Positions 11,875 through 22,440 of a stretch of DNA of 64,000 nucleotides are shown here, one piece after another (the first letter of the stretch is position 1; each line of letters starts with the position of its first letter). The notes under the pieces are model-generated. The model was not told the origin of the DNA, searched no databases, and saw only the letters and a list, made by a program, of their open reading frames with translations. Position numbers and translations under genes: made by a program. The stretch comes from Neoceratodus forsteri. Lineage: Eukaryota > Chordata > Ceratodontiformes > Ceratodontidae. Where the stretch lies: positions 886,224,001-886,288,000 of the forward strand of contig CM057456.1 in NCBI GenBank assembly GCA_016271365.2, read 5' to 3'.

Positions 11875-12365
11875 CGTGAGCCGATTTTCTTTTTTTTTTT
11901 TTCTTATGGGCATACGAAAAAAGAAATGGTCCACATGAAAAAGGATGGCTGTATATGAAAAACAAATTTGGACTTAGTTTTTTTTTCCGATTCTTATTTT
12001 GTATGAAGGCATGCTTTTTTGGTATCAATAAAAAAAAAGCATATGAAAAAAGAATTGGAAAAAAAGCGAAGTCAAATTCTTTTCATATGAACCATCCTTT
12101 AAATATCTTTTTTTTTTATATGAAAAAGAATGCCCTCATACAAAAAAAATTTGGGCTTTTTCCATTCTTTTTTATAGGAAGGCATCCTTTTCGTATGCTT
12201 TTAGTTCATACGAAAGAAGAATATCTTCATAAAAAAAGTTGTACTTAGTTTTTTTCCCATTCTTTTTTTGTATGAAGGTATCCTTTTTATACAATATGTC
12301 TCTTTTCATTCATACAAAAAAAATTCTCTCATACAGTATGAAAAAAGATTTTGGACTTAGGTTTT
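11875..12365 (+). repeat. AT-rich array of CATACGAAAAAAG motifs
   Basis: Repeated variants of CATACGAAAAAAGAAT and its complement ATTCTTTTTTGTATGAAG alternate with TTGGACTTAGTTTTTTTCC. Each unit therefore contains both orientations and could form local hairpins. The same array lies inverted at 33255-34010. The Lys/Phe-rich reading frames here are by-products of composition, not genes. Confidence 0.75.
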
Positions 12366-12375
12366 TCCCACATTT

Positions 12376-12890
12376 GAATTTCAACAAGCCAGAACTCCTT
12401 CAATATTCAGACTTGAGGGATAATCTATATATCAAAACAAATGTCTTAAAGAGTACTACACAAATAATACATAATCCCACTAAAACAAAATTTAGGGCCC
12501 ATATAAAAAAACATAAAAATGAAAAAAAAATTCTCATAGTATAACACCGGAATTTTAACAAGTGATAACTCCCTCAATATTTGGACTTAAGAGAAAATCT
12601 ATTTATCAAAACAAAGGTATTAATGAGTACTACAAGATAACACATAATCCCCCTAAACATTTACATGCAATAAAAAAATGAAAATTTTTATAGGATAACA
12701 TTGGAACGTCAACAAGCCATAACTCTCTCAATATTTGGACTTAAGGGATAATTCATATATCAGAACAAAGGTCCTATCTAGTACTACAAAAATAGCACAT
12801 ATTCCCCCATTAACATTTAGGGGAAATAAAAAAACATATAAAATAAAAAAAATACAAATTCCCACAGGATATCACTGGAACTTTAACAAG
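12376..12890 (+). repeat. Tandem ~155-175 bp units (three, plus a partial fourth)
   Basis: Units begin at about 12376, 12549, 12703 and 12877 with variants of GGAACTTTAACAAGCCATAA followed by CTCAATATTTGGACTTAAGG. Each continues with TATATCAAAACAAAGGT and GAGTACTACAA. One inverted unit lies at about 33060-33250, again beside the AT-rich array, so unit and array belong to one repeat family. No coding frame spans the units. Confidence 0.8.
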
Positions 12891-13599
12891 CCATACAATG
12901 AAGGAAAGAAAGAAGAACTTTCTTCACACTTATCGTACAAGAAAAAATGTAGAAATATCATTGGCCAAGAGACATTAGCTGATTGTACATTAAATCTCTA
13001 TATACACACAGTCATCCTGGTCCTAAACCACATTACATAATGAGCAAATCAGTCCTCCTACAACCAGAACTATCTTCCATCAGTCCCTCTGCAACCAGAA
13101 CTGATCTTCCATCATAAACATGGCTGCTACCTTTACACTGTAAAAACCTTCAACTGGGCCCTAAAAATAAAACTACCTTAAATAAAAAATAAAACAGATT
13201 AATTAAACATTGTTTCCCTGATCATCACACTCTACTTAAGCACATAAATAAATTAAAAACATTAAATATTGTTTATAGTTTTCATTACAACTGTTTCTTT
13301 ACCAACAGTGAACCCCCCCCCCCTTCTGTCTTTACCTGCTTATCAGGAAAATCTCTTCTGCTTGTCCCGACAGTGAAATAATTGAGTCACTGGCTCTAAA
13401 AAAGGCCTCTGTTGTCTGTGTGTACAGTATGTTAGGAGAGTAACATTCTACCAGCGGAACTGAGCAGAATTTTGAATCCTTGTATTCCATGGTAAACATT
13501 CCATGATAAACATTCTATGTCTTGAATGAGGGGAAAAACAGAAAAAAAAAAAACAGGACAAAGAAAGGAGGCAATACAGTAATACTTTATAAACTAAGA
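12891..13599. other. Unassigned sequence
   Basis: Contains a short imperfect direct repeat (CAGTCCTCCTACAACCAGAA and CAGTCCCTCTGCAACCAGAA, about 13050-13112) and simple C and A runs. No gene is seen. The right part may include the 5' UTR of the following LINE. Confidence 0.4.
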
Positions 13600-13783
13600 G
13601 AAAAGGTGGCTGGTGTTACTTTTATAGACGTTATGCTAGCGATACTTTGACGCTATCGCGTTGTTGTTGTTTTTTTTATCAGCCTAGTTTTCCATTAGCT
13701 CCTTATATCTTTTGGGCACCAGAGGGAGCTGTTCTTATCTTATCTTACTAAATACTCTCTGCTGCTAATTCTTCCACTGTAGG

Positions 13784-16533
13784 TTGGTTCTTAGGTGCTT
13801 ATCTTCTTGCCTTCTGCCCTCCCTCTGCCTAGCCTTCTGCTCTGCCCCCCCCCATATCGCTCCCTATCTGCTCTACATTATGTCTCCCCCAGACCTGGTG
13901 GCTCTCCTTATGGGGGCTCTTTGCCTTCATACCCTCTCTGTGCTCTCCTGTCCCTGCGCTCCTTCCTCATCTACCAAAGTTCTCCCACCTGACAATTTTT
14001 ACTTCTCCAACCTCCTAGCTACTGCCACACCTACACCTACTCCCCCTAACGCTCTCTTCAGCAAGCGCCTATGGCCCCTAGCCAGATACCTCCACTTTAA
14101 ATTGAAGTGCTCACTTCGAGCCTCAGTCAAGACCTTCTTTTCTATCTCTCTCTGGATATCTATCCTGTCCCTTATGCTAGCCGGGGACATTGAAGCTAAT
14201 CCTGGTCCTCCCCAGGACCCCATCATATCTATGCCTCCTCCAGTTACCTCCCTCCCAATATCCAATGGTCTTACCATGGCCCACATCAACTCCAGGAGCC
14301 TTCTTGCCAACCTCCCAGACCTTCTGGTCTGGGTGAGTATGAACGTTCTGGACATCCTAGCCATTACTGAAACTTGGCTAAAGCCTTCAATTACTGACTC
14401 TCAGTGCTCCTTTCCAGGCTACAACATGCTACGTATGGATCGCAGCGGGGCCAAAAGAGGGGGTGGACTGGCTCTCTTCTACAAAACGCACCTGAACATC
14501 ACTCTCTTACAGGATCCCACTCTACCTAACTGTGAAGTTCTCCATTCCCTCCTCCTTTTGGGCGGAGTTAAGAAACTTCATATCTTCTGCGTCTATGTCC
14601 CTCCAAAAAATGCAAAACAGGGGCTCGTTGATTTCATTGATTACCTGCCAACTGTAACTGGCAAAAATGACATTATCTGCCTTGGCGATTTTAACCTCAA
14701 CCGGTCTGAGAATAACACAGCTAACCTATCCACTATTGTATGTAAGGCTAACCTATCTCAGCTGATACAGGAACCCACCAGGGTTTCCAAGGGGGGCGAC
14801 TGTGCCACCCTGCTTGACTGGATACTCACAAACAGGAAGCAATATGTCACCTCGGCCGGGGTGCTCCCTGACACAATCAGTGATCACTATCCAATCTACT
14901 GTGTCTGGGACACTGTAACCCCTTCTTTCCCTTCTAAAGTAGTTACATTCCCTAACCTCTCCCACCTAAGCATTGATGCCTTCAAAACTGATCTTAGCCT
15001 GGTTGACTGGTCTCCTCTCTACCTAACAGATGACATTAATTACGCCACTGGCTATTTCAACTCCGTTCTCCTCGCTCTACAAAACCATCATATCCCAGTC
15101 ACCACACGTAGGGTGGCAGGGAAGGTAACTAAGTGGCTCACGCGCCCTCTGCTTCAGCTTCTGAAATACAGGGACAAACTTTGGTCAGTGTGGAAGGTCT
15201 CACATCTCCGCACCGATTTTGAAGCCTATCGAGCCTCCAGGAACATTTGCAAAAGGGAAATATGCCTTGCCAAAAGTTCCTACTACAGAAACCTCCTAAA
15301 ATCCTCCTCCGATAAACCTCACAAGTACTAGGCCCAAATCAAGGAAATTCTCGGCAATGATAAGCAGCAGGCTCCAACTAACATGAATATCCAAGGAGTT
15401 CATTGTAACAACCTGAGTACAATTGCCAATGCCTTTAATTCCCTCTTTTCCACGCTACCTGCTGTGGATCTAACCATGCTCAAAGACTACTGTCCTCCTG
15501 CCCACTTATTAACCCCACACTCCTCCCACAATGATGCTGGCTCCTGCCACGTACCGCGAAGTTCACAAGCTTCTTAACTCCCTTCTGGCGTGGGGGGGCC
15601 CTGGGCCTGACGGCATTCATCCTGGCATACTAAAACAGTTTGCTCAATTGCTGGCCAAGCCTGTCACTAGGCTTTTTAACTTCTCGATCTGCACTTCCAC
15701 TGTTCCTGCAACCTGGAAAACTGCCAGAACTATCCCTATTCACAAAAAAGGGTGATGCCAAACTATTGTCCAACTACCGTCCTATCTCCCTCCTACCCAC
15801 TCTTAGCAAGCTTCTTGAAAAAATAGTCTACCGCCAGCTCACTGAACACCTTGCTCAGTTTAATCTTCAAACCCCCTGCCAACATGGATTTAGGTCTGGT
15901 CACAGCACCACTACGGCCCTAACTCAACTTACCAGTGACATCAAATGCAATATGGACCAGGGCCAACTCACTGGAGTGGTCTTCATTGATTTGTCCAAAG
16001 CTTTTGACTTGGTTCATCACCCTCTCCTGCTGAAGAAGCTCCAATCCGTTGGTGCTACAGACCCAGCTCTTTTCTGGTTCCACAGCTACCTTGACAATCG
16101 CACCCAGGCGGTAGCTTTCCACAAAGCCCTTTCCTCCCCCTTAAATATCACGCGGGGAGTCCCACAGGGGTCCACACTTTGGCCGCTCCTCTTTTCCCTT
16201 TTCCTAAATGATATTCCCTCACTTTCCAGGCATAGCTGCACTCTTATGTATGCTGACGACCTGGTTCTCTATTCTGGGTCTAAATCGATCGATAACATTA
16301 ACTGCACACTCTCAAAAGATTTCCAAGCCCTTCAACTCTGGCTCTTGAGCTGCCATCAACATATTAACCATGACAAAATTCGTGCCATGTTATTTGGGTC
16401 CACTAAAAAACTGCCCTCCACTGCCCCCAAGCTCTTGGTTCACAGCCTGGGCGGGTCCCCTACCACCAACACTGTGTCCTTCAAATACCTGGGGGTCACA
16501 CTTGATCCTCTCTCGACTTGTCAGTACCGTTAA
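13784..16533 (+). pseudogene. LINE polyprotein: 2A motif, APE endonuclease, reverse transcriptase
   Basis: One frame is open to about 15330 (515 codons if a TTG start is allowed; the first in-frame ATG is at 13880). A hydrophobic stretch precedes the 2A-like motif (residues 134-142). The endonuclease follows with AHINSRSLL, ITETWL, LGDFNLN and ISDHYPIY, all expected catalytic motifs. A TAG near 15328 and shifts near 15540 and 15750 break the chain. The RT then shows GPDGIHPGIL, NYRPISLLPTLSKLLEK, FIDLSKAFDLVHHPLL, RGVPQGS and YADD (about 16249). In such LINEs the protein nicks target DNA and primes cDNA synthesis there. This copy cannot make the full protein. Confidence 0.85.
14183..14209 (+). 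other. 2A-like ribosome-skipping motif GDIEANPGP
   Basis: The codons read G-D-I-E-A-N-P-G-P, matching the D-[VI]-E-x-N-P-G-P 2A consensus, in frame with the endonuclease and just after a hydrophobic segment (ISILSLMLA). In the known mechanism the ribosome fails to form the Gly-Pro bond, giving two proteins from one ORF. Here that would separate an N-terminal product of up to 141 residues from the endonuclease-RT. 2A-like motifs are documented in other APE-type non-LTR elements, so this is a recognised class. Activity is inferred. Confidence 0.8.
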
Positions 16534-17362
16534 CGTGGTATGTCGGGCGTGAATGCTAAAATTGGGGGTGCCTATCGTGTGCGTCCTCCCTCACACCTTC
16601 TGCCAGATTATCTGTAGCCAGGGGTGTCCTCTTACCCCAGCTCCAATACACTATCCCTCTCCTCTACACCATTAACTCTGGTGTACTTAGTAAATGGGAC
16701 ACTGTCTATAACAATATCTGCAGATTTTCCTTATCTGCCCCTCGACTTACGCATCACTGCCACCTCTACTCAAGCTTAAACTGGTTGTCACCTAAGGATC
16801 TTCGGGCCTACTCCCTGGGATGTTTTATTGACTCTCTGACCAGGACCCCTAGGCCTAATTACCTGGCCAACATGTTGACTCCTGTCTCCCAAACCCGTGC
16901 CCTTAGATCCTCCTCTGTCCCTATGCTCGCTACCAGCCATGCACTACTAAAATGGGTGAACAGGCATTCTCTCACTATGCCCCCAAATTCTGGAACTCAC
17001 TTCCCCTACAGGTTAAAAACTCCACCTCCCACCAAATCTTTAAAGGCCTGCTATCTGCTCACCTCTATGCTCTTGGTCGTTGTAAATGTTCATGATTTAA
17101 CTACACCTGCTTGCTGGCTTGTGTCTAGGATCTAATCTTATGTTGATGTATCATGCACTGTACATTGAAACAATTCTGTCACTTTATCTGCATTGTATGT
17201 TGATACTTATTATTCCTGTATTATGTTTGCTTTTATAGTAATTTGTAAATCTGTCATTTCTATACCTATGTCCTGTACTCTCCCGGGTCGTGCCTGAAAG
17301 TAGGCAGGTTTGTTGCCTAGCGCACTTACCCAGTTACCAAAAGCTAATAAATAAATAAAACA

Positions 17363-17602
17363 CAGTTACATAGGAAGAGGTAGACTCAAAATGCTCAAAT
17401 AATGCATTGCTGTCCCTCCAACTCACTGGTTTATCATTTTTCAGTGTGTTGCTATTCAATCAATTTTACCACTCCTCTACCCAAGTCTGGGGACTATTTT
17501 TCACCATATTTAAACAAAATAACATACTATTATTAAATCTTTAATAATGTGTCCAGAGTTTTGTTTAATTGTTATAGAAATAGTTGTTACCCATTTTGTA
17601 AG
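17363..17602. other. Unassigned spacer
   Basis: Short AT-rich stretch between the LINE tail and the next foldback. Nothing recognised. Confidence 0.4.
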
Positions 17603-17757
17603 AGCGATAAGACACTTTAGGGTGTGGGTTGTTGATTGATAAGAGCACTACCCAGCTGCTGTAGTCACTCGGCGCAAGCACCTCATGCCAAACAACGCAC
17701 CTGGGGATGTGCTCGTATCAATCAACAACCCACACCCTGTCATGTCTTATTGCTTTC
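17603..17757. mobile_element. Foldback element, ~47 bp arms
   Basis: The left arm (about 17603-17648, containing GGTGTGGGTTGTTGATTGAT) is the near-exact complement of the right arm (about 17709-17757), with a ~60 base spacer. No coding capacity. It may be a MITE or a terminal remnant. It lies about 60 bases below the end of the DIRS recombinase relic, which may be coincidence. Confidence 0.65.
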
Positions 17758-17814
17758 CTAAGAACCAGTAACCAGAAAAGACTGGGGGGGGTGAATATTG
17801 TCCCCTATGTCAAC

Positions 17815-18870
17815 CACATACAGGAAGAAAATGTACCTGTTAACTACCACCTGCAAAACTCTGTGTCAAAGGCTGCATCAGCAGAACATTGAACGTTCAA
17901 TCTGTAGTGCCTGGTGAATGTGAGGACAGAGAACCATGTAGTTGCCTTACACAACTCTAAATACAGATGTCTCACCTCTCTCCAACCAGTAAGTGGCCAT
18001 AGCCCTAATAGAGTGAGCCATGATGAGAGTGGGAGGCCTCATCTTCACTGTGGCATAAGCTTTATCAAAGCAGACTCTCACACACCTAGCTAGGGTGGCC
18101 TTGGAGACTTTTTTTTTGATTGACCACTCTAAAAAGGCTGAATAGCCTGTCTGATTTTCATAACTCAGTCCGTCTAAGGTATGTCATAATGGACCATCGC
18201 AAAACCAACTGGTGCCACTCCATCTCCATTATGGAGGCAGTATAGCGCAGTGGATTAAGGCTCTGAGCTGCACACTTGGAGACCCAGATTTGAATCCCAC
18301 AGCCCCCACTTGCATACTGTGTGACCCTGAGCAAGTCACTTAGCTTCCTTGTGCTCCCAGGTTGCAACTGGAAATAAGCTTCAGCTTAGTGTGCCTTTCT
18401 TGGTTAAATGATTTTCCCTCCCCCATCTCCTTTGGAAGAGTAGGTTGCTGACAGAATGAAGGAAACTGATTTTCTGAAACACATGGAAGGTCGTGGAAAC
18501 CTATGGAATGAAGGATAGGACTGCACTGAGCACTACTTTGTCCTATGTATGACAAGATATAGTGCTTAGTGGGACAAGGCCTGCAGCTTGCCAGTGCTCT
18601 TGGCTGAGCACATAGCAACTAAAATCACCCTTTGTAAGACCATACGTCCAATGATACCAATAAAAGTAGTTCGAAAGGCTCCTTGCAGAGAACATTCTGA
18701 ACCAGATTCAGATTCCATGTGGAAACCAGGGATCAGAACTGAGGTCTACTCCTGCCAACAGCATGCAGAAAATGAATAACCTCCCGGTTGGTCCCTAGGG
18801 ACAGACCTAATGGAGGCTCAAAGGCTGGGCACTGACCTCTCAGGGTACTCAAGGCCAAATCTTTTTTTTT
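17815..18870 (-). pseudogene. DIRS-type tyrosine recombinase relic
   Basis: DIRS elements integrate with a tyrosine recombinase. Reading minus, from high to low coordinates: ILVAMCSAKSTGKLQALSH (about 18610-18550), then the SINE insert, SAFLEWSIKKKVSKATLARC (about 18140-18085), the H-x-x-R block MAHSIRAMATYW (about 18020-17985), and after a frameshift TTWFSVLTFTRHYRLNV with the candidate nucleophile Tyr in RHYRL (about 17895). It ends with a SADAAF-type tail. The HxxR...Y order is right for the family. Internal stops and frameshifts make it dead. No DIRS RT or inverted termini are seen, so this is a fragment. Confidence 0.65.
18228..18422 (+). mobile_element. CORE-SINE (MIR-like), sense copy
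   Basis: Head with A box TAGCGCAGTGGATTAAGG and B box AGATTTGAATCCCAC, CORE body GTGTGACCCTGAGCAAGTCA, and a 3' end CTTGGTTAAATGA. It is flanked by an exact 8 bp duplication CCATCTCC (18220-18227 and 18423-18430). The interrupted DIRS reading frame rejoins across the duplication, so the SINE inserted into the DIRS copy. Confidence 0.85.
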
Positions 18871-19069
18871 CCACTCCTTCCTGCCAGAAATCCCAACACT
18901 TGCATTACTGAGGCTTAGAAGACCAAATATATATAAATATATCTATAAATATTTTGGTTTTTTTCCAAGCCGAAAAGGTGGTCCATACGGGAGCATAAGC
19001 CATCGATGTGGAAATCTTCATGGTAGCCATACATGAAAATGGTGTTTTTCCAAAAAACAAACACATAAA
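18871..19069. other. Unassigned spacer
   Basis: AT-rich stretch between the DIRS relic and the Tigger left end. It may hold further decayed DIRS sequence. No gene is seen. Confidence 0.4.
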
Positions 19070-19459
19070 CAGTATACCCCTGATTATCCGAAACCCAATT
19101 ATCCGAATTTCCTGATTATCCGAAATGGTCCTGTGTCCCCCCACAATTAAGCAATACTGTAATCAGGTCAGAATAATAGTGGTTACACTGTACCACCTTA
19201 AATCTCAGAATTGGCTTTTGTTAACTTGCTCGCTGTGTGTTAATAACCCCCTGTTTGCAACAGCAATCACCTTGCAGCCTCACAAAAAGACAGCAAATCC
19301 ACAAGTTAAGTGCTTGCCAAACAGAAGCAATCTAACAATGAAAAAACAATCAGACTCAACAATCTTAATCAAGAAACTAGCCTGTTTACTTAATTAGAAT
19401 CCAATAAATTAAGTAACACCTATTGTAAGTCTGTGTGACAGTTGAATTTCTTCGTAGTC

Positions 19460-19897
19460 ATGGCTGGCAAACGCAAACGTTGTGTCTTGGACATAAAGGC
19501 TAAGCTATGAGTTCTGCAGTGCTTGGACAGCAGAGAAAAGATTGTAGCAATAGCCGAAAAATGTAACATTGGCAATGCTACAGTTTGTGATATCCGGACA
19601 GCCAGTGATAAACTCAGGGAATACGCAGCCACAATGGATTGTCCTGACAGACCCAGCAAGAGAAAAAGCATGAAAAGGTATAAGGATGAGCCTTTGGACA
19701 AAGCACTTTATCTGTGGTTCATACAGAACAGAGTGAAAAGTATCCCTGTATCTGGCCCCATATCAAAACAAAAAGCCATCTCTTTTCACAACATCATGAA
19801 TGGCCATGACGAACTATCCACAGCAAGTGAAGGGTGGCCAAATCATTTTAAGAAGAGTCACGGGATAAAACAACTGTCTGTAGTGAGAGAATTATAA
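19460..19897 (+). pseudogene. Tigger transposase, N-terminal DNA-binding part
   Basis: Starts MAGKRKRCVLDIKAKL (after 19459), then a stop at about 19507, then an open stretch with the helix-turn-helix (DSREKIVAIAEKCNIGNATV) and a CENP-B-type second domain (LDKALYLWFIQNRVKSIPVS, then GWPNHFKKSHGIKQLSV). In pogo-family transposases this part binds the terminal repeats. Only a single stop interrupts the first ~145 codons. The following catalytic domain is deleted. Confidence 0.85.
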
Positions 19898-19907
19898 TCA
19901 GCAGCTA

Positions 19908-20465
19908 GTGACAGAATTGCCCAGTTTCATCAAAAAATTAACTGTAAAAGATGCATGTTACCTTTTGGGGGAGGCATGGTCTGAGGTGAGACCAGAGACA
20001 ACTGTCTGCTGCTGGGAGAAATCTGAGGTGCTAACAGAGCCAGCAGGTGATCCTGTGTTAGTGCTGCAGAAGCAGGAGGCAAATGAGAAATTACACCGCA
20101 TAGCACAGCAGATAGAGTGTTCAACCGAGGCTAAGCAGGAATGGGTCAAATGCGATGCAGACTATGACGGATACGGTGAGCTGACCGACAATGATATCCT
20201 TGCCATTGCCCAGAACAATCATGAGAAGCTTGAGGTGACAAAGAAGAATGAAGACGAGGAGGCTGGAGGCCAAGTAACTAGGACTGTGCAGGTACCCTTG
20301 GCGTCTGAAGCCGTGGATGCATTTGACAAAAGACTGATTTGGCTAGAAGCCCAAGACAACACTGATTACCTGCACACTCTGCTTCTTAGAAAACCTAGGC
20401 TGCAAGCAGTAGAGAAACTGAACAAAGCTAAGAAGCAGAATGAAATAACAAAGGATTGCGTATGA
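19908..20465 (+). pseudogene. Tigger transposase, C-terminal part after internal deletion
   Basis: 185 open codons starting in SFIKKLTVKDACYLLGEAW, then WSEVRPETTVCCWEKSE, matching the region after the DDE domain in Tigger transposases. An acidic tail follows (DYDGYGELTDNDILAIAQ). About 200 residues carrying the expected D-D-D catalytic residues are absent between this segment and the preceding one. The open frame is unlikely to make an active transposase. Confidence 0.75.
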
Positions 20466-20606
20466 GCAAGTATGCACAACAAATGTGTGCTTGAATCGAG
20501 AGGTTTCCTTGGTAACAGTTGACCTCGAGAGCACAGCTCAAGAGGTCTCCTGTTACCAAGGAAACCTCAAGACTTAGGCACACCCTTGTCTGTGTATACT
20601 TGCTAA
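20464..20606. repeat. Hairpin-forming inverted repeat inside Tigger
   Basis: The left arm (GCAAGTATGCACAACAAATG through GGTTTCCTTGGTAACAG, about 20465-20526) is complementary to the right arm (CTGTTACCAAGGAAACCTC through GTATACTTGC, about 20544-20604), with a spacer under 20 bases. It starts at the transposase stop codon. It may be a MITE inserted in the 3' UTR or a local inverted duplication. Confidence 0.75.
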
Positions 20607-21378
20607 TACACAATCTTTTATAGTGGTAGAGCAAAGACTGGGCTTCGTTTTAGACCGAGCTGTTTACAGGCTGCGGAAAAAAATACAAGACAGCGTTTCA
20701 GTATTGGGCAACAGGAAAAGGAAATCTGAGCACAACTTGGGGAGGGGCTTAGCTCAGTAAACATCGGAGGTCGCATCAGAGCTGTCCTCGATAACGGTTG
20801 ACGATGAATTTTGCCCTTTCAACAGATGTGGCTGAGTTTATTGTGTTATCTGTGCCTGTTTACTTTGGCCCCATTGCCCACTACACTGTCACAGACTTTC
20901 AGCAGCGGAGTGAATGACAGCGCTGACAGCAGTTGGCATTGCTAGAAGAGATTTCAGTGTGAGGAAAGGTTTGATTCTGTTGTGCTTCAGTACTGACGTA
21001 TATAGTGCAGCACAACAGATGTTTGACGTCATTACTGAAGCACAACAAGCATGTTCTAGTAATCAATTTCTATGCACAACAGCACTCACTCATACACTAT
21101 AAAGTTTTTCAGTGTCCTGTAGCACATAGCCTGAGACTGCAATTCTAAGAGTGCTTTTAACATAAGCTTTATATGTTGTTAATAAAATTAATGCTCAGTA
21201 AACATTTTTAAAACACAAGAAACACTGTACTGCCTTTTTGTGGTGTTCTAGAATGATGGGTGTGAGTGACTATTCCTAATGCTGTCCGATTTAAACTGCT
21301 CTTCCAGGCAACCGAAACCCCGATTATCCAAATGTATTTTATGTCCCACATGCATTTCGGATAATTGGGGTTATACTA

Positions 21379-22160
21379 TACCTAGGTAAACAGGACCGTT
21401 TACCTAGATCCTGGTGTTTGAATTTTAATATTTAGTCTAGAAATATATTTTCTGGAAACTCCCAAATCCTGGATGCTTAGCTTAGTGAGGTGAATCGTTT
21501 TTAGGGTCATGAGCTGAAAATTCCTGTGTTGTACACAAACTGCTGTGACAGGGGAATTTTCAGCTTGCACACAAAACTGATGTCTTGTCATGCCACCTCC
21601 CCCTCCCAGCTCAACCAGCCCTCCATCTTGCTTACCGATGCCGATTTGAAATAAGTAAATTTCCATAATGTGCAGCTTCCTTTCTTATGCAATGAAGATA
21701 GGTAACTATTCCAAATTTAGTTAACCATCTAAAGACCTGGGGCCAGAATTCACAAAACGACATGGGACTAAGTCCCACTCCACAACTCCAGTTGCTGACC
21801 AAAATCTCCACAGCTGCGAGGGAAAAAACACCTGCTAGCTGCCATAAATTATGCAGCCAGTAGTAAACCAGATCCACCTTTGAGAACACTGCAGCTGCTG
21901 TAAAAACAGCGGCTCTGAAAATGGCAACACACTTGGGCCAGGTTTTCCCTGCAGCACAGAGTTAGCACCTGGTGTCCAGAGGTTAAAAACAAATGTGCAG
22001 TGCAACTGCACAAGTCCTGCCTTGGAACAAGGCAAAAGACATAAATTAAGTTTTTTTATTGATTTAAATAGCAACTCAAAAATAGTTTTATATTTGTGCT
22101 GAAGACAGCAACTAAATACTCTGCGAGGCACCTTCTGACAGCCTTGGTGCAATGACAGGA
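21379..22160. other. Unassigned sequence
   Basis: No element assigned. Short minus-strand reading frames here have no recognisable domain. Confidence 0.35.
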
Positions 22161-22440
22161 TTAAGAGACAGTGGACCAGATATTCAAAGCATTGTGCCTA
22201 GTGCAAATTCATAGCGCTGGAATAGTGCTGGATTTGCGTGAGGCTGCAAGATTCAAAAGCCTTATTAGTGCCGGCGCTGTGTGGTAGCGCCGACGCTAAT
22301 AGATAATAGTATGCAGAGGCAGGGATAGGGGAGCACCCAGGAATGCCAGCAACGTGACATATTCAAAAGGATAACGCTGTGCTACAGGCATTAGGGTGGT
22401 GCTAAATACTGCAGAGAAAAAACTGGCGGTAATATGGCGG
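22161..22440. repeat. Uncharacterised repeat-like leader with a short hairpin
   Basis: Contains ATATTCAAAGC and ATATTCAAAAGGA motifs and a hairpin ATTAGTGCCGGCGCT...AGCGCCGACGCTAAT (about 22263-22300). The composition differs from the flanks and leads straight into the minisatellite, so both may be parts of one element. Class unknown. Confidence 0.4.

Larger units (their letters stand above)
13600..17362 (+). mobile_element. Rex1/CR1-like LINE with 2A motif, inactive
   Basis: About 3.7 kb: 5' leader, a long ORF with APE endonuclease, an RT in shifted frames, a C-terminal relic to about 17130, and a 3' end with CCCGGGTCGTGCCTGAAAG, TACCCAGTTACC and an (AATA)n tail. The microsatellite tail and APE-RT layout fit the CR1/L2/Rex1 group. 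I place it near Rex1 by RT wording, not by phylogeny. Few lesions in the first 1.5 kb suggest a fairly young copy. The 5' boundary is uncertain and no target duplication is confirmed. Confidence 0.75.
19070..21378 (+). mobile_element. Tigger/pogo DNA transposon, internally deleted
   Basis: The left terminus CAGTATACCCCTGATTATCCG pairs with the right terminus, which reads CGGATAATTGGGGTTATACT at about 21358-21377. The repeat ATTATCCGAAA recurs inside the left end. TA follows the right end; the base pair before the left end is degraded. At 2.3 kb it carries transposase N- and C-terminal parts but lacks most of the DDE core, so it is a non-autonomous derivative. Confidence 0.8.

Noticed and set aside
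18228..18320. tRNA-like A and B boxes suggesting a tRNA gene
   Set aside because: They are SINE heads: no cloverleaf of tRNA length, and the CORE body follows directly.
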